Assembly (NCBI GenBank): GCA_034003745.1
Contig: JAVEYA010000001.1
Coordinates: 1 to 64,000, forward strand
Source of the DNA: JAVEYA01 sp034003745
Lineage (GTDB): Bacteria > Bacillota > Peptococcia > DRI-13 > PHAD01
DNA length: 64,000 nucleotides
Direction: 5' to 3'
Below, piece after piece: positions 26,212-34,865 of the stretch. Each line of letters begins with the position of its first letter. Within the stretch, counting starts at the first letter, position 1. The notes below the pieces were generated by a model. It made no database searches and was not told where the DNA came from. It saw only the letters and a program-made list of their open reading frames with translations. A program made the position numbers and the translations under genes.

Positions 26212-26493
26212 CTACTGATGATACCGGATGCCGTTAATCTGTCCATCCAGATAAATCTCTTCTCTTGATATGCTGCGTATAATCAGTTCCCGCCCAAGTA
26301 TCTCCACTTCTCCGGTACTCGCGGCAATACGAATCGCTTCCGGGGCATAGGCGATAATTCCCCGGTGATTTTCAATATATAGCTGGAGATTGCCGATCAG
26401 GGTGATTTTGGGCAAATCATACAGGATATCCGAGGGGATTTCCAGAAAGCCGGCAATGTGCTGCAGTTTTTTATGGTCCTGCGGACTAACCAT
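26212..26493 (-). CDS. yqfC: sporulation protein YqfC
   Basis: About 93 residues, the family size. It contains GFLEIPSDILYDLPKITLIGN and the beta-strand YIENHRGIIAY. The frame is open up to 26583, but that upstream part is the terminator hairpin. ATG 26493 is seven bases after GGGGG, and ATG 26499 is too close to it. It works with yqfD; its molecular role is not known. Confidence 0.93.
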   Translation of the reverse strand: MVSPQDHKKLQHIAGFLEIPSDILYDLPKITLIGNLQLYIENHRGIIAYAPEAIRIAASTGEVEILGRELIIRSISREEIYLDGQINGIRYHQ

Positions 26494-26548
26494 ACGCATA
26501 CCCCCGTTCCTAACTATTCTATGCATACGGGAAGCTAAACAGAACGAA

Positions 26549-26580
26549 ACCCTGCCATCTGAAGACGGCAGGGTTTCATC
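26549..26580 (-). terminator. hairpin between the 27.2 kb gene and yqfC
   Basis: GAAACCCTGCC pairs with GGCAGGGTTTC (11 base pairs, 10-base loop). The downstream minus-strand flank GTTCTGTTT is moderately T-rich. It separates the nfeD-floA transcript from the sporulation genes. Confidence 0.65.
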
Positions 26581-26598
26581 CATATCGATTAAGTTATC

Positions 26599-26632
26599 TG
26601 TGTCATTGTTGAGTACAGCGAAGAATCTTTAA
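26599..26632. repeat. degenerate half copy of the TGTCATTCTGAG hairpin repeat
   Basis: TGTCATTGTTGAG followed by GCGAAGAATCTT resembles the left half of the complete copy at 51204-51283. No right half is seen. Confidence 0.5.
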
Positions 26633-26649
26633 ACCGGCAGTCTCTCCAG

Positions 26650-27240
26650 TTAAGATATCTTTCTATATCCGGGGTATTTATTTTTGAAGCGGGGTTTCTG
26701 CAGGATTTCGCTCCAGATAACCGCTCTTCTAAGGTCCTCCTGACCGGCAAATAGGGGAAGTGCTTCCGGCTCCGGCATATCTATCATCAGCACCGGCCCT
26801 ATCTCCGCAGGGGCATGACAGGGATCCGCTCCTTCCATAATAGGCAGAGAATCGTACTCGCTGACGCCTTCCAGCGGATGCAAACGATCGTAATCGCTCA
26901 AACCTTCGTACCGGGGTTGCCTGTCGTACATGCTCATCCCTTCGCCGAGCGTCGCCGGCTGCAACGAAGGAGTAGGCTTTTTGCCGCCGGAAGCCCCAAC
27001 CGGTTCCGGAGCTTTTCGCGCCGGCATAGCTTTTTCCGGTGCTTTTTTGACGGGAGCCGCGGCCGGACGGACTGGTTTTTGCGCCCGGGGCGGGGCAAGC
27101 GGACGGGTAGTAGTTCTCCCCGGTTCAGGCTGCTGCGCGTTCTTTTGATCCGGTTCCTTTTTCATGCCTTTTTTCCGGTCGCTCATAGCGCGTAAAGCTA
27201 TAAAAACAATAAAAATTATGACGCCCAGAATATCTTCCAA
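26650..27240 (-). CDS. uncharacterised single-pass membrane protein with three 12-residue repeats
   Basis: About 196 residues from TTG 27240, six bases after GGGGGGAGG (an earlier TTG at 27264 is less likely). An N-terminal membrane helix (ILGVIIFIVFIALRAM) leads to a long disordered Pro/Ala/Lys linker. Three tandem repeats follow at about residues 101-136 (GMSMYDRQPRYE, GLSDYDRLHPLE, GVSEYDSLPIME). A conserved-looking C-terminal helix comes last (QEDLRRAVIWSEILQKPRFKN). It is encoded directly after floA, so it may be a membrane partner of the flotillin. I know no function. Confidence 0.7.
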   Translation of the reverse strand: MEDILGVIIFIVFIALRAMSDRKKGMKKEPDQKNAQQPEPGRTTTRPLAPPRAQKPVRPAAAPVKKAPEKAMPARKAPEPVGASGGKKPTPSLQPATLGEGMSMYDRQPRYEGLSDYDRLHPLEGVSEYDSLPIMEGADPCHAPAEIGPVLMIDMPEPEALPLFAGQEDLRRAVIWSEILQKPRFKNKYPGYRKIS

Positions 27241-27272
27241 AGGGGCCTCCCCCCTTTCTCTCAAATCAAGCT

Positions 27273-28271
27273 TTATTTTTTATCCGGGATTACGCTTCCG
27301 CCCTGGGATTGACCCGGCTTGGCAATAGATTCCCGCATCGAGGTATCAGCGATAACATTTTGCATGTTATAGTAGTCCATGACACCGAGCTTGCCTTCCC
27401 GTAAAGCCTGCGCCATCGCTTTGGGCACTTCGGCTTCCGCTTCGACGACCTTGGCCCGCTGCTCCTGGACGGAAGCTCTCATTTCCTGCTCCCGGGCCAC
27501 CGCCAGCGCCCTGCGCTCTTCGGCCTTGGCCTGGGCGATGCGCTTGTCGGCTTCGGCCTGGTCGGTCTGCAACTGCGCTCCGATGTTACGCCCTACATCA
27601 ACGTCGGCTATATCAATGGAAAGAATTTCAAAGGCGGTTCCGGCATCCAGCCCTTTGTTCAGGACAGTATGCGAAATCTTATCGGGATTCTCCAACACTT
27701 CCTTATGGGTTTCAGAACTTCCGACGGTGGTGACGATCCCTTCCCCGACGCGGGCAATTATCGTCTCTTCCCCGGCGCCTCCGACCAGGCGGTCGATATT
27801 GGCTCGCACCGTCACACGGGCTCTGGCCCTGACCTCAATCCCGTTTTTAGCCATCGCCGCAATAACCGGCGTTTCGATAACGCGGGGATTAACGCTCATC
27901 TGTACTGCTTCCAGCACATTACGCCCGGCCAGGTCAATCGCCGCGGCGCGCTCAAAGGGCAACGGAATATTGGCCCGTTCTGCGGCAATCAGGGCGTTGA
28001 CGACACGGTCCACATTGCCGCCGGCCAGATAATGGGCTTCCAGCTGGTTGATATTCACGTTCAAACCGGCCTTATCCGATTTAATCAGGCTGGTGACGAT
28101 TAAACTGGGCGGCACTCTTCTAAAGCGCATTCCCACCAGAGTAAAGATGCCGACCCGGACGCCCGCCGCCAATGCCGAAATCCACAGTCCCACAGGAATA
28201 AACGAAAACAGAATGGCTAATGCGACAAGAATGATTACAATCATAATAACGAATGAAACTAATGCTGCCAT
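27273..28271 (-). CDS. floA: flotillin-like protein FloA
   Basis: 332 residues. It is a scaffold of functional membrane microdomains (YqfA/FloA family). An N-terminal membrane-inserted segment is followed by the RFRRVPPSLIV region, an SPFH-like domain and a coiled-coil stretch rich in Ala/Glu (QAEADKRIAQAKAEERRALAVARE in two pieces). Start ATG with AGGAGG. It lies 23 bases after nfeD, the conserved pairing. Confidence 0.96.
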   Translation of the reverse strand: MAALVSFVIMIVIILVALAILFSFIPVGLWISALAAGVRVGIFTLVGMRFRRVPPSLIVTSLIKSDKAGLNVNINQLEAHYLAGGNVDRVVNALIAAERANIPLPFERAAAIDLAGRNVLEAVQMSVNPRVIETPVIAAMAKNGIEVRARARVTVRANIDRLVGGAGEETIIARVGEGIVTTVGSSETHKEVLENPDKISHTVLNKGLDAGTAFEILSIDIADVDVGRNIGAQLQTDQAEADKRIAQAKAEERRALAVAREQEMRASVQEQRAKVVEAEAEVPKAMAQALREGKLGVMDYYNMQNVIADTSMRESIAKPGQSQGGSVIPDKK

Positions 28272-28294
28272 ATTTCAACCTCCTAAAATTTTAT

Positions 28295-29662
28295 TTATTC
28301 TATGCATTTCGCCGAATTCTCGGCGTTAACATCCAGGCAATTTTGTCCCTCAATCGTTTTTACCACAATCCTGATGCCTTCAACGGCAACCACCACAACC
28401 TTTTCTCCGCGGGCGATAAATTCTCCCCCGGTCACCACGTCCAAGCGTACGCCGTCTTCCATTACCACCGTACCGGATGGACGCAACGGGGTATAGGCAG
28501 TGCCCGTCTTGCCGACGAATCCGCTCAAATCCTGAGACTGCGGGATATAGCCGTCTTCTTTTTTATAGGTTGTGCTTAAGATCAGGCGGTCCCATAATTT
28601 GCGCTTGCGCAGAATTTTAAAGCTCAGCATCAAGAGAACAATCGTACCGACAATCGCAAAAATCAAGGAGATAATTCCTGTTTCCCAACTGGGCGCGGCC
28701 AGGACAATGCTCACAGTCATGCAGACAATCCCGCCGGCGCCGAACACGCCGAAGCCGGGCATAAAGGCTTCCACCGCTAAAAGAATCATCCCTAACAAGA
28801 ATAAGAGTACCGCTTCCCAACCGGTAAACCCGGCCAGCAGGTTGCCGCCGAAATACAGCGCCAAAGATAAAATACCAATGGTGCCGGCAATGCCCCAACC
28901 GATGGTAAAGGCTTCAATGACAATTCCGGCGATGCCGATTGTCAGTAAAATAGGCGCCACATAAGGATTGGTCACCAGACGCATGAATTGTTCCGGCAGT
29001 GAGGGCGCAAATTCCTTCACGGCAGCGCCGCTTAAGTCCAGTTCAGTGAGCAGTTCCGCCCGGCTGTTCACAATATAATCCGCATAGCCATATTCCTGGG
29101 CTTCACGATAAGTCAGGGTCAGGAGCTTGCCCTTCTCGACCAGTCCTTCTATTTCTCTATCTACATCCACCATGGCTTCCGCAATATCGGTCCTTCTGCC
29201 GTTCACTTCGGCCGTGGCAGCCATTTCCTTGGCAAAATAGGAAACGAATTTTTCATCGGCTCTTTCCATTCCCACTCTGGGCTCCGCCGCTCCCATCGTC
29301 GCACCCGGGCGCATAGCAATTTGCTCACAGGCAATGGTAATCAGCGACCCGGCTGAGATGGCGCCTCCCTTAACAAAAGCAGTGGTAGGGACTTCGCTTT
29401 GCAGGATGGTATTCCTGATTTCCAGCGCAGCTTCAACCAGGCCTCCCGGTGTATCTACTTCCAGTATAACCATCGCCGCCTGCATTTCTGCGGCCTCTGC
29501 GAAGCTGCGTTCCACAAACTCAGCCTGCCCGGCGTCGACAACCCCGGTTATCGGGATAATATAGACGGTCTCCCCTGCCGCCGATACAGCCGGCAGCATC
29601 GAACACAGCAGCACTCCGAACAAGATGGCGCTGATTATTAATTTGACGAATTTCTTTCTCAT
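28295..29662 (-). CDS. NfeD-type protein with ClpP-like serine protease domain
   Basis: 455 residues from ATG 29662 with AGGTGA upstream (in-frame starts at 29695 and 29680 are less likely). A signal peptide (ILFGVLLCSMLPAVSAA) is followed by a ClpP-class protease domain with the probable nucleophile Ser103 in KGGAISAGSL. Four to five membrane helices and a C-terminal OB-fold NfeD domain (GKTGTAYTPLRPSGTVVMEDG) complete it. It is the long YqeZ-like form that partners FloA. Confidence 0.93.
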   Translation of the reverse strand: MRKKFVKLIISAILFGVLLCSMLPAVSAAGETVYIIPITGVVDAGQAEFVERSFAEAAEMQAAMVILEVDTPGGLVEAALEIRNTILQSEVPTTAFVKGGAISAGSLITIACEQIAMRPGATMGAAEPRVGMERADEKFVSYFAKEMAATAEVNGRRTDIAEAMVDVDREIEGLVEKGKLLTLTYREAQEYGYADYIVNSRAELLTELDLSGAAVKEFAPSLPEQFMRLVTNPYVAPILLTIGIAGIVIEAFTIGWGIAGTIGILSLALYFGGNLLAGFTGWEAVLLFLLGMILLAVEAFMPGFGVFGAGGIVCMTVSIVLAAPSWETGIISLIFAIVGTIVLLMLSFKILRKRKLWDRLILSTTYKKEDGYIPQSQDLSGFVGKTGTAYTPLRPSGTVVMEDGVRLDVVTGGEFIARGEKVVVVAVEGIRIVVKTIEGQNCLDVNAENSAKCIE

Positions 29663-29735
29663 CGCTTCACCTGCTTTCATCTTTAATTCTATCATATTGA
29701 GGAGAACCCCGCGAAAAAAATTTACATAATGTTCG

Positions 29736-29764
29736 TTGTCAAAATATTATTAATTCTATATAAT
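29736..29764 (+). promoter_or_regulatory. sigma-A promoter for the lytic transglycosylase gene
   Basis: TTGTCA (29736-29741), 17 bases, perfect TATAAT (29759-29764), about 80 bases before the gene. Confidence 0.75.
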
Positions 29765-29843
29765 GAACGACGTTACGGTATTGTATTTTCCAAATATTGG
29801 TACATGCTTGTCCCGCTTTACCGGTATCGAATGAGGTGATCGA

Positions 29844-30452
29844 ATGAAAGCAGTAAATTTACGGGTGCCCCTTCTTATATTTGCATATGCTGCCATATTC
29901 CTCGCCGCAGTATTCTGCATCCTGACCCTTTACATGGAAAACGCCGCTATGCAGCAGGATTTGCTGGAATGGCAGCAACGAACCCATGAACTAAATCAAG
30001 AATTGGATAGAATCAACCGCTACAGCAGCAAATACGGCGCCACGCCGGAAATTACAGCCGCAGTATTCAGAGAAAGTGAAAGACATAATCTGGACCCTGG
30101 CGTTATGTTTGAACTGATCAAGCTGGAGAGCGACTTTGACGCCCGGGCTATCAGTTCCCACGACGCCCACGGTCTTTGCCAGATCCGCCCCATTACGGCG
30201 AGGGAACTCTCACAGGAATTGAACATACCCTATTCCGATGAGCTGCTTTTTAATACGGATTATAACATCATGCTGGGATCCTATTACTTATCTAAGCTGC
30301 TTCATTCCTACGGTTACGATTACCATCACGCCCTTACCGCTTACAACAGAGGTCCCGCCGGTCTGAAAAAGTACTTAAACCGCACCGGAACCGCCGTCAG
30401 CTCCTATTCCGCCAGAATATTTGAGGGAAGCCTGGCCGCCGTCATACAGTAA
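29844..30452 (+). CDS. membrane-anchored lytic transglycosylase (SLT domain)
   Basis: 202 residues. One N-terminal membrane helix (VPLLIFAYAAIFLAAVFCIL) is followed by a short coiled coil and an SLT/lysozyme-like domain from about 65. The catalytic Glu95 sits in IKLESDFDARAIS, with the GLCQI and ALTAYNRGP motifs. It cuts peptidoglycan with formation of anhydro-muramic acid. GAGGTGAT ribosome binding site, own promoter and own terminator: a single-gene unit at the left end of the plus-strand block. Confidence 0.93.
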   Translation: MKAVNLRVPLLIFAYAAIFLAAVFCILTLYMENAAMQQDLLEWQQRTHELNQELDRINRYSSKYGATPEITAAVFRESERHNLDPGVMFELIKLESDFDARAISSHDAHGLCQIRPITARELSQELNIPYSDELLFNTDYNIMLGSYYLSKLLHSYGYDYHHALTAYNRGPAGLKKYLNRTGTAVSSYSARIFEGSLAAVIQ

Positions 30453-30478
30453 CGCACAATCAATTCCTCCGTTGTCAT

Positions 30479-30511
30479 AAGCCGCGAGTGTTTACTTGCG
30501 GCTTTTTTATT
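30479..30511 (+). terminator. terminator of the lytic transglycosylase gene
   Basis: AAGCCGC pairs with GCGGCTT across a 12-base loop and is followed by a run of Ts. Confidence 0.85.
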
Positions 30512-30547
30512 TAACCATTTGTTTTCCTGTGCCTAACCTTTTCGACA

Positions 30548-30573
30548 TATTTTGGCAGGAAATTACCAAAATA
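30548..30573. promoter_or_regulatory. palindromic candidate operator before the NHL/FecR/cyclase cluster
   Basis: TATTTTGG and CCAAAATA form 8-base inverted arms around a 10-base centre (CAGGAAATTA). It lies 63 bases before the first gene of the cluster, where a promoter is expected. No clear -35/-10 can be assigned. Confidence 0.35.
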
Positions 30574-30635
30574 AACAGAATTATTATTATCATTCCGATT
30601 TTATGTAAGATTATGTAAACGAGGTGTTGCCTGCA

Positions 30636-32108
30636 ATGAATACTAAAGCGCGTAAAATCTTCGCCAGACTGGCTTTGCTGACCGCTCTGGCGTTTTTTGC
30701 CTGCGCCTTCCCCTTCTCGCTCCTGGCCGGAACAAATCCTATGGATATATTCGCCGGCAGCGGACTTCCGGGCAGCGCGGACGGTCCCCTGAACAAGGCG
30801 GGGTTGAACGTACCCTACGGCCTTGCCGTGAACAGCAAAGGACACCTTTATATAGCCGACTCTTATAATAACACTGTCCGGATGATAGCCAACGGCATTA
30901 TGACCACCGTCGCCGGCGGCAATAAAGGCGGTGACGCCTATGGATTCCCCCGGGGCGGCTACAACGACGGGGAGGCCCTAAAGGCCCGTTTCAACCGGCC
31001 CCGCGCTGTGGCTGTAGATAAGTCCGGAGTCCTCTATGTGGCCGACACAGGCAATCATGCCATTCGCAAGATCGCCGGGGGAAAAGTAACTACCTTGGCG
31101 GGAACGGGACAACCCGGATATAAGGATGGAACAGGTAAAGACGCCCGCTTCAACTCTCCCGCCGGACTGGTCATAGACGCCAAAGGCAACCTCTATGTCG
31201 CCGATACTTTAAACCAGGTGATCCGGAAAATCACGCCTGCCGGTGTAGTCAGTACTTATGCCGGAAAAAGCGGGGACGGCGGCTATAAGGACGGTTCCGT
31301 TTCCTCCGCCTTGTTTAATGAACCTTCCGCCCTTGCCTTGGACAGCCGGGGAGACCTCTATATCGCCGATACGGGCAATCAATTGATCCGTAAAGTATCC
31401 TCCGGAGAAGTGACCACCGTGGCCGGCAGCCACGGCGCGCTGCTGGAAGACACGGGCTATTGCCGGGGCGCTTACCGGAACGGCCCGGCGTTAGCTGCCG
31501 CCTTCAATTTCCCCAAGGGGTTAACAGTCTTGGATAATGGCGTTATCATCATCGCCGACACCTGGAATTCCCGCATCCGGGCCATCACTGGGGACAAAGT
31601 TATTACCCTGGCGGGTACCGGTGAATACGGCAGCCGGGCTGATTCCCTCGATACGGCTATCCTGGCCGCCCCGGCGGGCGTAGTCTATAAAGATAAGCTG
31701 CTCTATATCTCCGATAGCGATAATCACCTGATCTGGCAGCTTCCCTTAGACCCGGATAACTTGCAGGCCCGGCCGGACTACACCCCGCCCGCGGAAGAAA
31801 TTCAAATCTGGGTGGACGGTGAGAAACTGCTTACCGATGAGAATACCCGGCCGTACATCTTCAGTGACCGGACCATGCTGCCCCTTCGGGCTATCTGCGA
31901 GAAAGCGGGTTGGAGCGTAGATTGGGCGGAAGACGGCACGATTACGGTAACCCAGGAAGATAAGCAAAAGGCGTTTCTCCCCGGAGACGTCAACTTACAG
32001 AATAAAAACGGCTTTACTATGACAGGCGTGCGTTATCTGGCCGAGAGCATGGGCTGTACAGTGGATTGGCTGCCCGAATACCGGGCTGTCTCCGTGCGGT
32101 CCCGTTAG
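30636..32108 (+). CDS. secreted NHL-repeat beta-propeller with C-terminal stalk (copper-amine-oxidase-like) domain
   Basis: 490 residues from ATG 30636 (TTG 30624 is possible but lies directly on the GAGGTG site). A signal peptide (LALLTALAFFACAFPFSLLAG) is followed by about six NHL blades (for example GLAVNSKGHLYIADSYNNTVR, VAVDKSGVLYVADTGNHAIRK, ALDSRGDLYIADTGNQLIRK), to about residue 370. The C-terminus is a stalk domain with FSDRTMLPLRAICEKAGW. Such proteins bind ligands or partners outside the cell. It is the first gene of the cluster and lies 11 bases before the FecR-domain gene. Confidence 0.9.
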   Translation: MNTKARKIFARLALLTALAFFACAFPFSLLAGTNPMDIFAGSGLPGSADGPLNKAGLNVPYGLAVNSKGHLYIADSYNNTVRMIANGIMTTVAGGNKGGDAYGFPRGGYNDGEALKARFNRPRAVAVDKSGVLYVADTGNHAIRKIAGGKVTTLAGTGQPGYKDGTGKDARFNSPAGLVIDAKGNLYVADTLNQVIRKITPAGVVSTYAGKSGDGGYKDGSVSSALFNEPSALALDSRGDLYIADTGNQLIRKVSSGEVTTVAGSHGALLEDTGYCRGAYRNGPALAAAFNFPKGLTVLDNGVIIIADTWNSRIRAITGDKVITLAGTGEYGSRADSLDTAILAAPAGVVYKDKLLYISDSDNHLIWQLPLDPDNLQARPDYTPPAEEIQIWVDGEKLLTDENTRPYIFSDRTMLPLRAICEKAGWSVDWAEDGTITVTQEDKQKAFLPGDVNLQNKNGFTMTGVRYLAESMGCTVDWLPEYRAVSVRSR

Positions 32109-32119
32109 GAGTGAGTGAG

Positions 32120-34849
32120 ATGAAAAGAATCCGTACAGTGTTGATATTAACGTTGATTCTGTCCCTGCTTCTGCCCGCCATGCCGCTTGTGGCGGCGGAT
32201 ACCCTGAAAGCGGCTAAGATCGTGTCCGTTACAGGGGACGTCAAGGTGCTCAGGGCCGGGGGGGAACGGCTTTTCCCCGCTTTCCAGGGCATGGGCCTGA
32301 CCAAAGGAGACACTGTGGTTACCGGAGGGGACGGCAAGGCTGCTATTGATCTGGACCCGGATAAAGAGCTGATCATCGCGCCCAATTCCAAAGTAATGAT
32401 CAGCGAGCTGATAGAATCATTAGAGACGAATACGGACCAAACCCTCTTAAATCTTAAAGCGGGGCAGGTCTATATCAATGTCAAAAAACCCCTGACTACG
32501 GGTTCTAAATATGAAATCAAAACCTCTACTGCCGTCATGGGGGTCAGAGGTACCAAGTTCTTTGTCAATCTGTCCGGGGGCGGTCAAGCCGAAATCGTCA
32601 CCCTGGAAGGCGTGGTAACCGTCTCGATTCCGCAGACGGTCACGGGGCCCGATGGGACGCCTCTTACCCAGATGACGGAAATCCGCTTGGAGCCGAATCA
32701 GATGTTTGTGCAAACCGGCGAGGGTACCGGCCAATATGATTTGACCACCCTGACCGGTAATACATCTTTGAGCCTCTTTGTTCTGGAAACCCTTCAGCAA
32801 ATCAGTTCACAGCAGCCGGACCTGATTAAGCCTGAACTGCTGCAAAACCTGGAACAGAAAATCGAGCAGGCCAGACAACAGGAACAGCAGCGTCAACAGC
32901 AGCTACAGCAGCAAGAAGAAGACGAAGCCAACAGCCCGGGTATTGACTACGGCAGCGGCGCCGGGGACGGAACCGGCAACCGCCGCGGCGGCAATGATAA
33001 TCAGAACGATGAAGACGAGGATGAAGATGAAGACGACGAGGATGAGGATGAGGATGAGGATGGGGATGGGGAGGCGGTGGAAAACGGCTGGGTCAAGAGC
33101 GTTATTACTTCCATCGGAAGCCACTGGTATCCCTGGGGTGAAACGGATATCGCCGTAGATAGCGACGGCATGCCCCATGTTATCTATACGGCCGGTTCGA
33201 TAAAATACCGCTATTGGGATGGAAGCTCCTGGCAGGATCGGGGCTTTCAGTCGGGTACTTCCCGCGGGGCGCTGACCATAGAACAATATGAGGACGGGCA
33301 AAATCGCATCCACGTTTCCTGTGCGGATGGCGGTCGTCTGGGATATTCAATGATTGAGGAAGGTGGGGGGCTTTACCATTCCTTTGGATCCGAAGAAGCG
33401 GAGGTGGAGGGCTCAGCTATTGCTGTGCTTCCCTACTACAATGACTATTCGGGTGTGGTGGGAATCAGCTATTATGACGGCACCGGGGGTGATTTGCGCT
33501 TCAGATTTGATACGGATACCGGCGATGTTTTACCGGATACTTGGAGTAATCCTATTCATGTAGCCGGAGTAGAAAGCGACGCCGGAAAGTATTCCTCCCT
33601 GGCCTTTACCGGGGAAGGGCAAGTTCTGATTGCCTACTATGATGACGACGGCGAAACAGGTTCCCTGAAGCTGGCTGCTATTGCCGATCCGTGGGAGGCT
33701 GAACCCCAAATAGAATTAATGGATATTGACGCAGAAGCGGGAGGGAATGTGGGTCAATACGTCTCTTTGGCTCTGGATAGTGAGGGGCAGCCTCACCTAG
33801 CTTACTACGACGAAAGCAATGGGGGCCTCAAGTATGCCACCAATCCTACCCTGCAGTATATTGAAGAGGAATGGAATATAGGCGATTGGCAGATCGACAT
33901 CGTGGACACGGTGGGAGATGTAGGACAATACGCCTCCCTGGCCCTGGACAACGGCGGCAAGCCCCATATCAGCTACTATGATGCCACCAACGAGGACCTC
34001 AAATATGCTGCCAATACCGATGGGGCATGGCAGCTTACCCTTGTGGACAGCAAGGGGGACGCCGGGCGGTACAGCGCCATTGCCATCGAACCTGCCAATA
34101 ACGTGCCGCAGATCGCCTATATGGCTCAAAAACATCACTGGGCGAGCTATAAAGTGAAATACGCCGCTCCGCTGGGGTTTATGAATAAAATTACGCCTGC
34201 TGCTATTACCAATGAAATCAGGAATTTCTCCGGGGATATGACCATAAGCTATGCGTCTTATGGTTCAGGGCTGTATTTTATGAAATGCGGTGAGTATACT
34301 TTAAAGGCTAATGAGCCTGATGATTTCGATATATCGACGGAATCCAAGACCATTACTTTTAAAAAGAACTATCTAAACAGCTTGGGAGTCGGTACTCATA
34401 AAATCAAGATTTTATTTGCTAATAACGGCCTTCCTGCTGTCCTTACCATCAATATAACCGACCATGATCATGGTATTTATACGATTGGCAGCATTCCCAT
34501 CCCCCAAGACGAAGAAGATTTTGCCCAGTTTATAGCTGGAGCCGTCGATGGGGTGCTGCTGATTGAAGCTACCGGACATGACCCACTATCCATTGTTATG
34601 GGGAGCTACGATACAAGAGCGGAATTTCTGGAAAGCCTGAACAGCGCGTTGTTAGACGGGTTGGGAGTAAATGATTCCGAAGAACCGTATGTGGAAGCTT
34701 TCTTTACCGCCGGGGATTATCTTAAACTTGTTTATAATAATCACTATGGATCTGTGGTACCTCTCCGGATTGTGGAGCCCGGGGAAGTTCCAGACGGCTA
34801 CGATATTTTTTTCGGGGACGACCTTTATATTAAAGAAAAAGCGTATTAG
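32120..34849 (+). CDS. secreted FecR-domain protein with acidic linker, repeat propeller and X2-like domain
   Basis: 909 residues from ATG 32120 with GGAGTGAG. A signal peptide (VLILTLILSLLLPAMPLVAA) is followed by a FecR domain (VSVTGDVKVLRAGGERLFPA to TSTAVMGVRGTKFFVNL, about 30-200). Then come a Gln-rich helix (about 270-285), an extremely acidic Asp/Glu run encoded at about 33008-33073, and propeller-like repeats (GQYVSLALDSEGQPHLAYYD; GQYASLALDNGGKPHISYYD). The C-terminus has an X2-like Ig domain (TPAAITNEIRNFSGDMTISY). FecR domains sense or scaffold in the envelope. Here there is no sigma/TonB partner, but a CHASE2 cyclase follows two genes later. Confidence 0.85.
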   Translation: MKRIRTVLILTLILSLLLPAMPLVAADTLKAAKIVSVTGDVKVLRAGGERLFPAFQGMGLTKGDTVVTGGDGKAAIDLDPDKELIIAPNSKVMISELIESLETNTDQTLLNLKAGQVYINVKKPLTTGSKYEIKTSTAVMGVRGTKFFVNLSGGGQAEIVTLEGVVTVSIPQTVTGPDGTPLTQMTEIRLEPNQMFVQTGEGTGQYDLTTLTGNTSLSLFVLETLQQISSQQPDLIKPELLQNLEQKIEQARQQEQQRQQQLQQQEEDEANSPGIDYGSGAGDGTGNRRGGNDNQNDEDEDEDEDDEDEDEDEDGDGEAVENGWVKSVITSIGSHWYPWGETDIAVDSDGMPHVIYTAGSIKYRYWDGSSWQDRGFQSGTSRGALTIEQYEDGQNRIHVSCADGGRLGYSMIEEGGGLYHSFGSEEAEVEGSAIAVLPYYNDYSGVVGISYYDGTGGDLRFRFDTDTGDVLPDTWSNPIHVAGVESDAGKYSSLAFTGEGQVLIAYYDDDGETGSLKLAAIADPWEAEPQIELMDIDAEAGGNVGQYVSLALDSEGQPHLAYYDESNGGLKYATNPTLQYIEEEWNIGDWQIDIVDTVGDVGQYASLALDNGGKPHISYYDATNEDLKYAANTDGAWQLTLVDSKGDAGRYSAIAIEPANNVPQIAYMAQKHHWASYKVKYAAPLGFMNKITPAAITNEIRNFSGDMTISYASYGSGLYFMKCGEYTLKANEPDDFDISTESKTITFKKNYLNSLGVGTHKIKILFANNGLPAVLTINITDHDHGIYTIGSIPIPQDEEDFAQFIAGAVDGVLLIEATGHDPLSIVMGSYDTRAEFLESLNSALLDGLGVNDSEEPYVEAFFTAGDYLKLVYNNHYGSVVPLRIVEPGEVPDGYDIFFGDDLYIKEKAY

Positions 34850-34865
34850 AAGGAGATCACCCATT

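Noticed and set aside
33008..33073. GAN/GAGGAT-rich stretch considered as a tandem repeat or CRISPR-like array
   Set aside because: It is in frame and encodes the acidic run of the FecR protein; no spacers. No CRISPR array, tRNA or rRNA gene was seen anywhere in the window.
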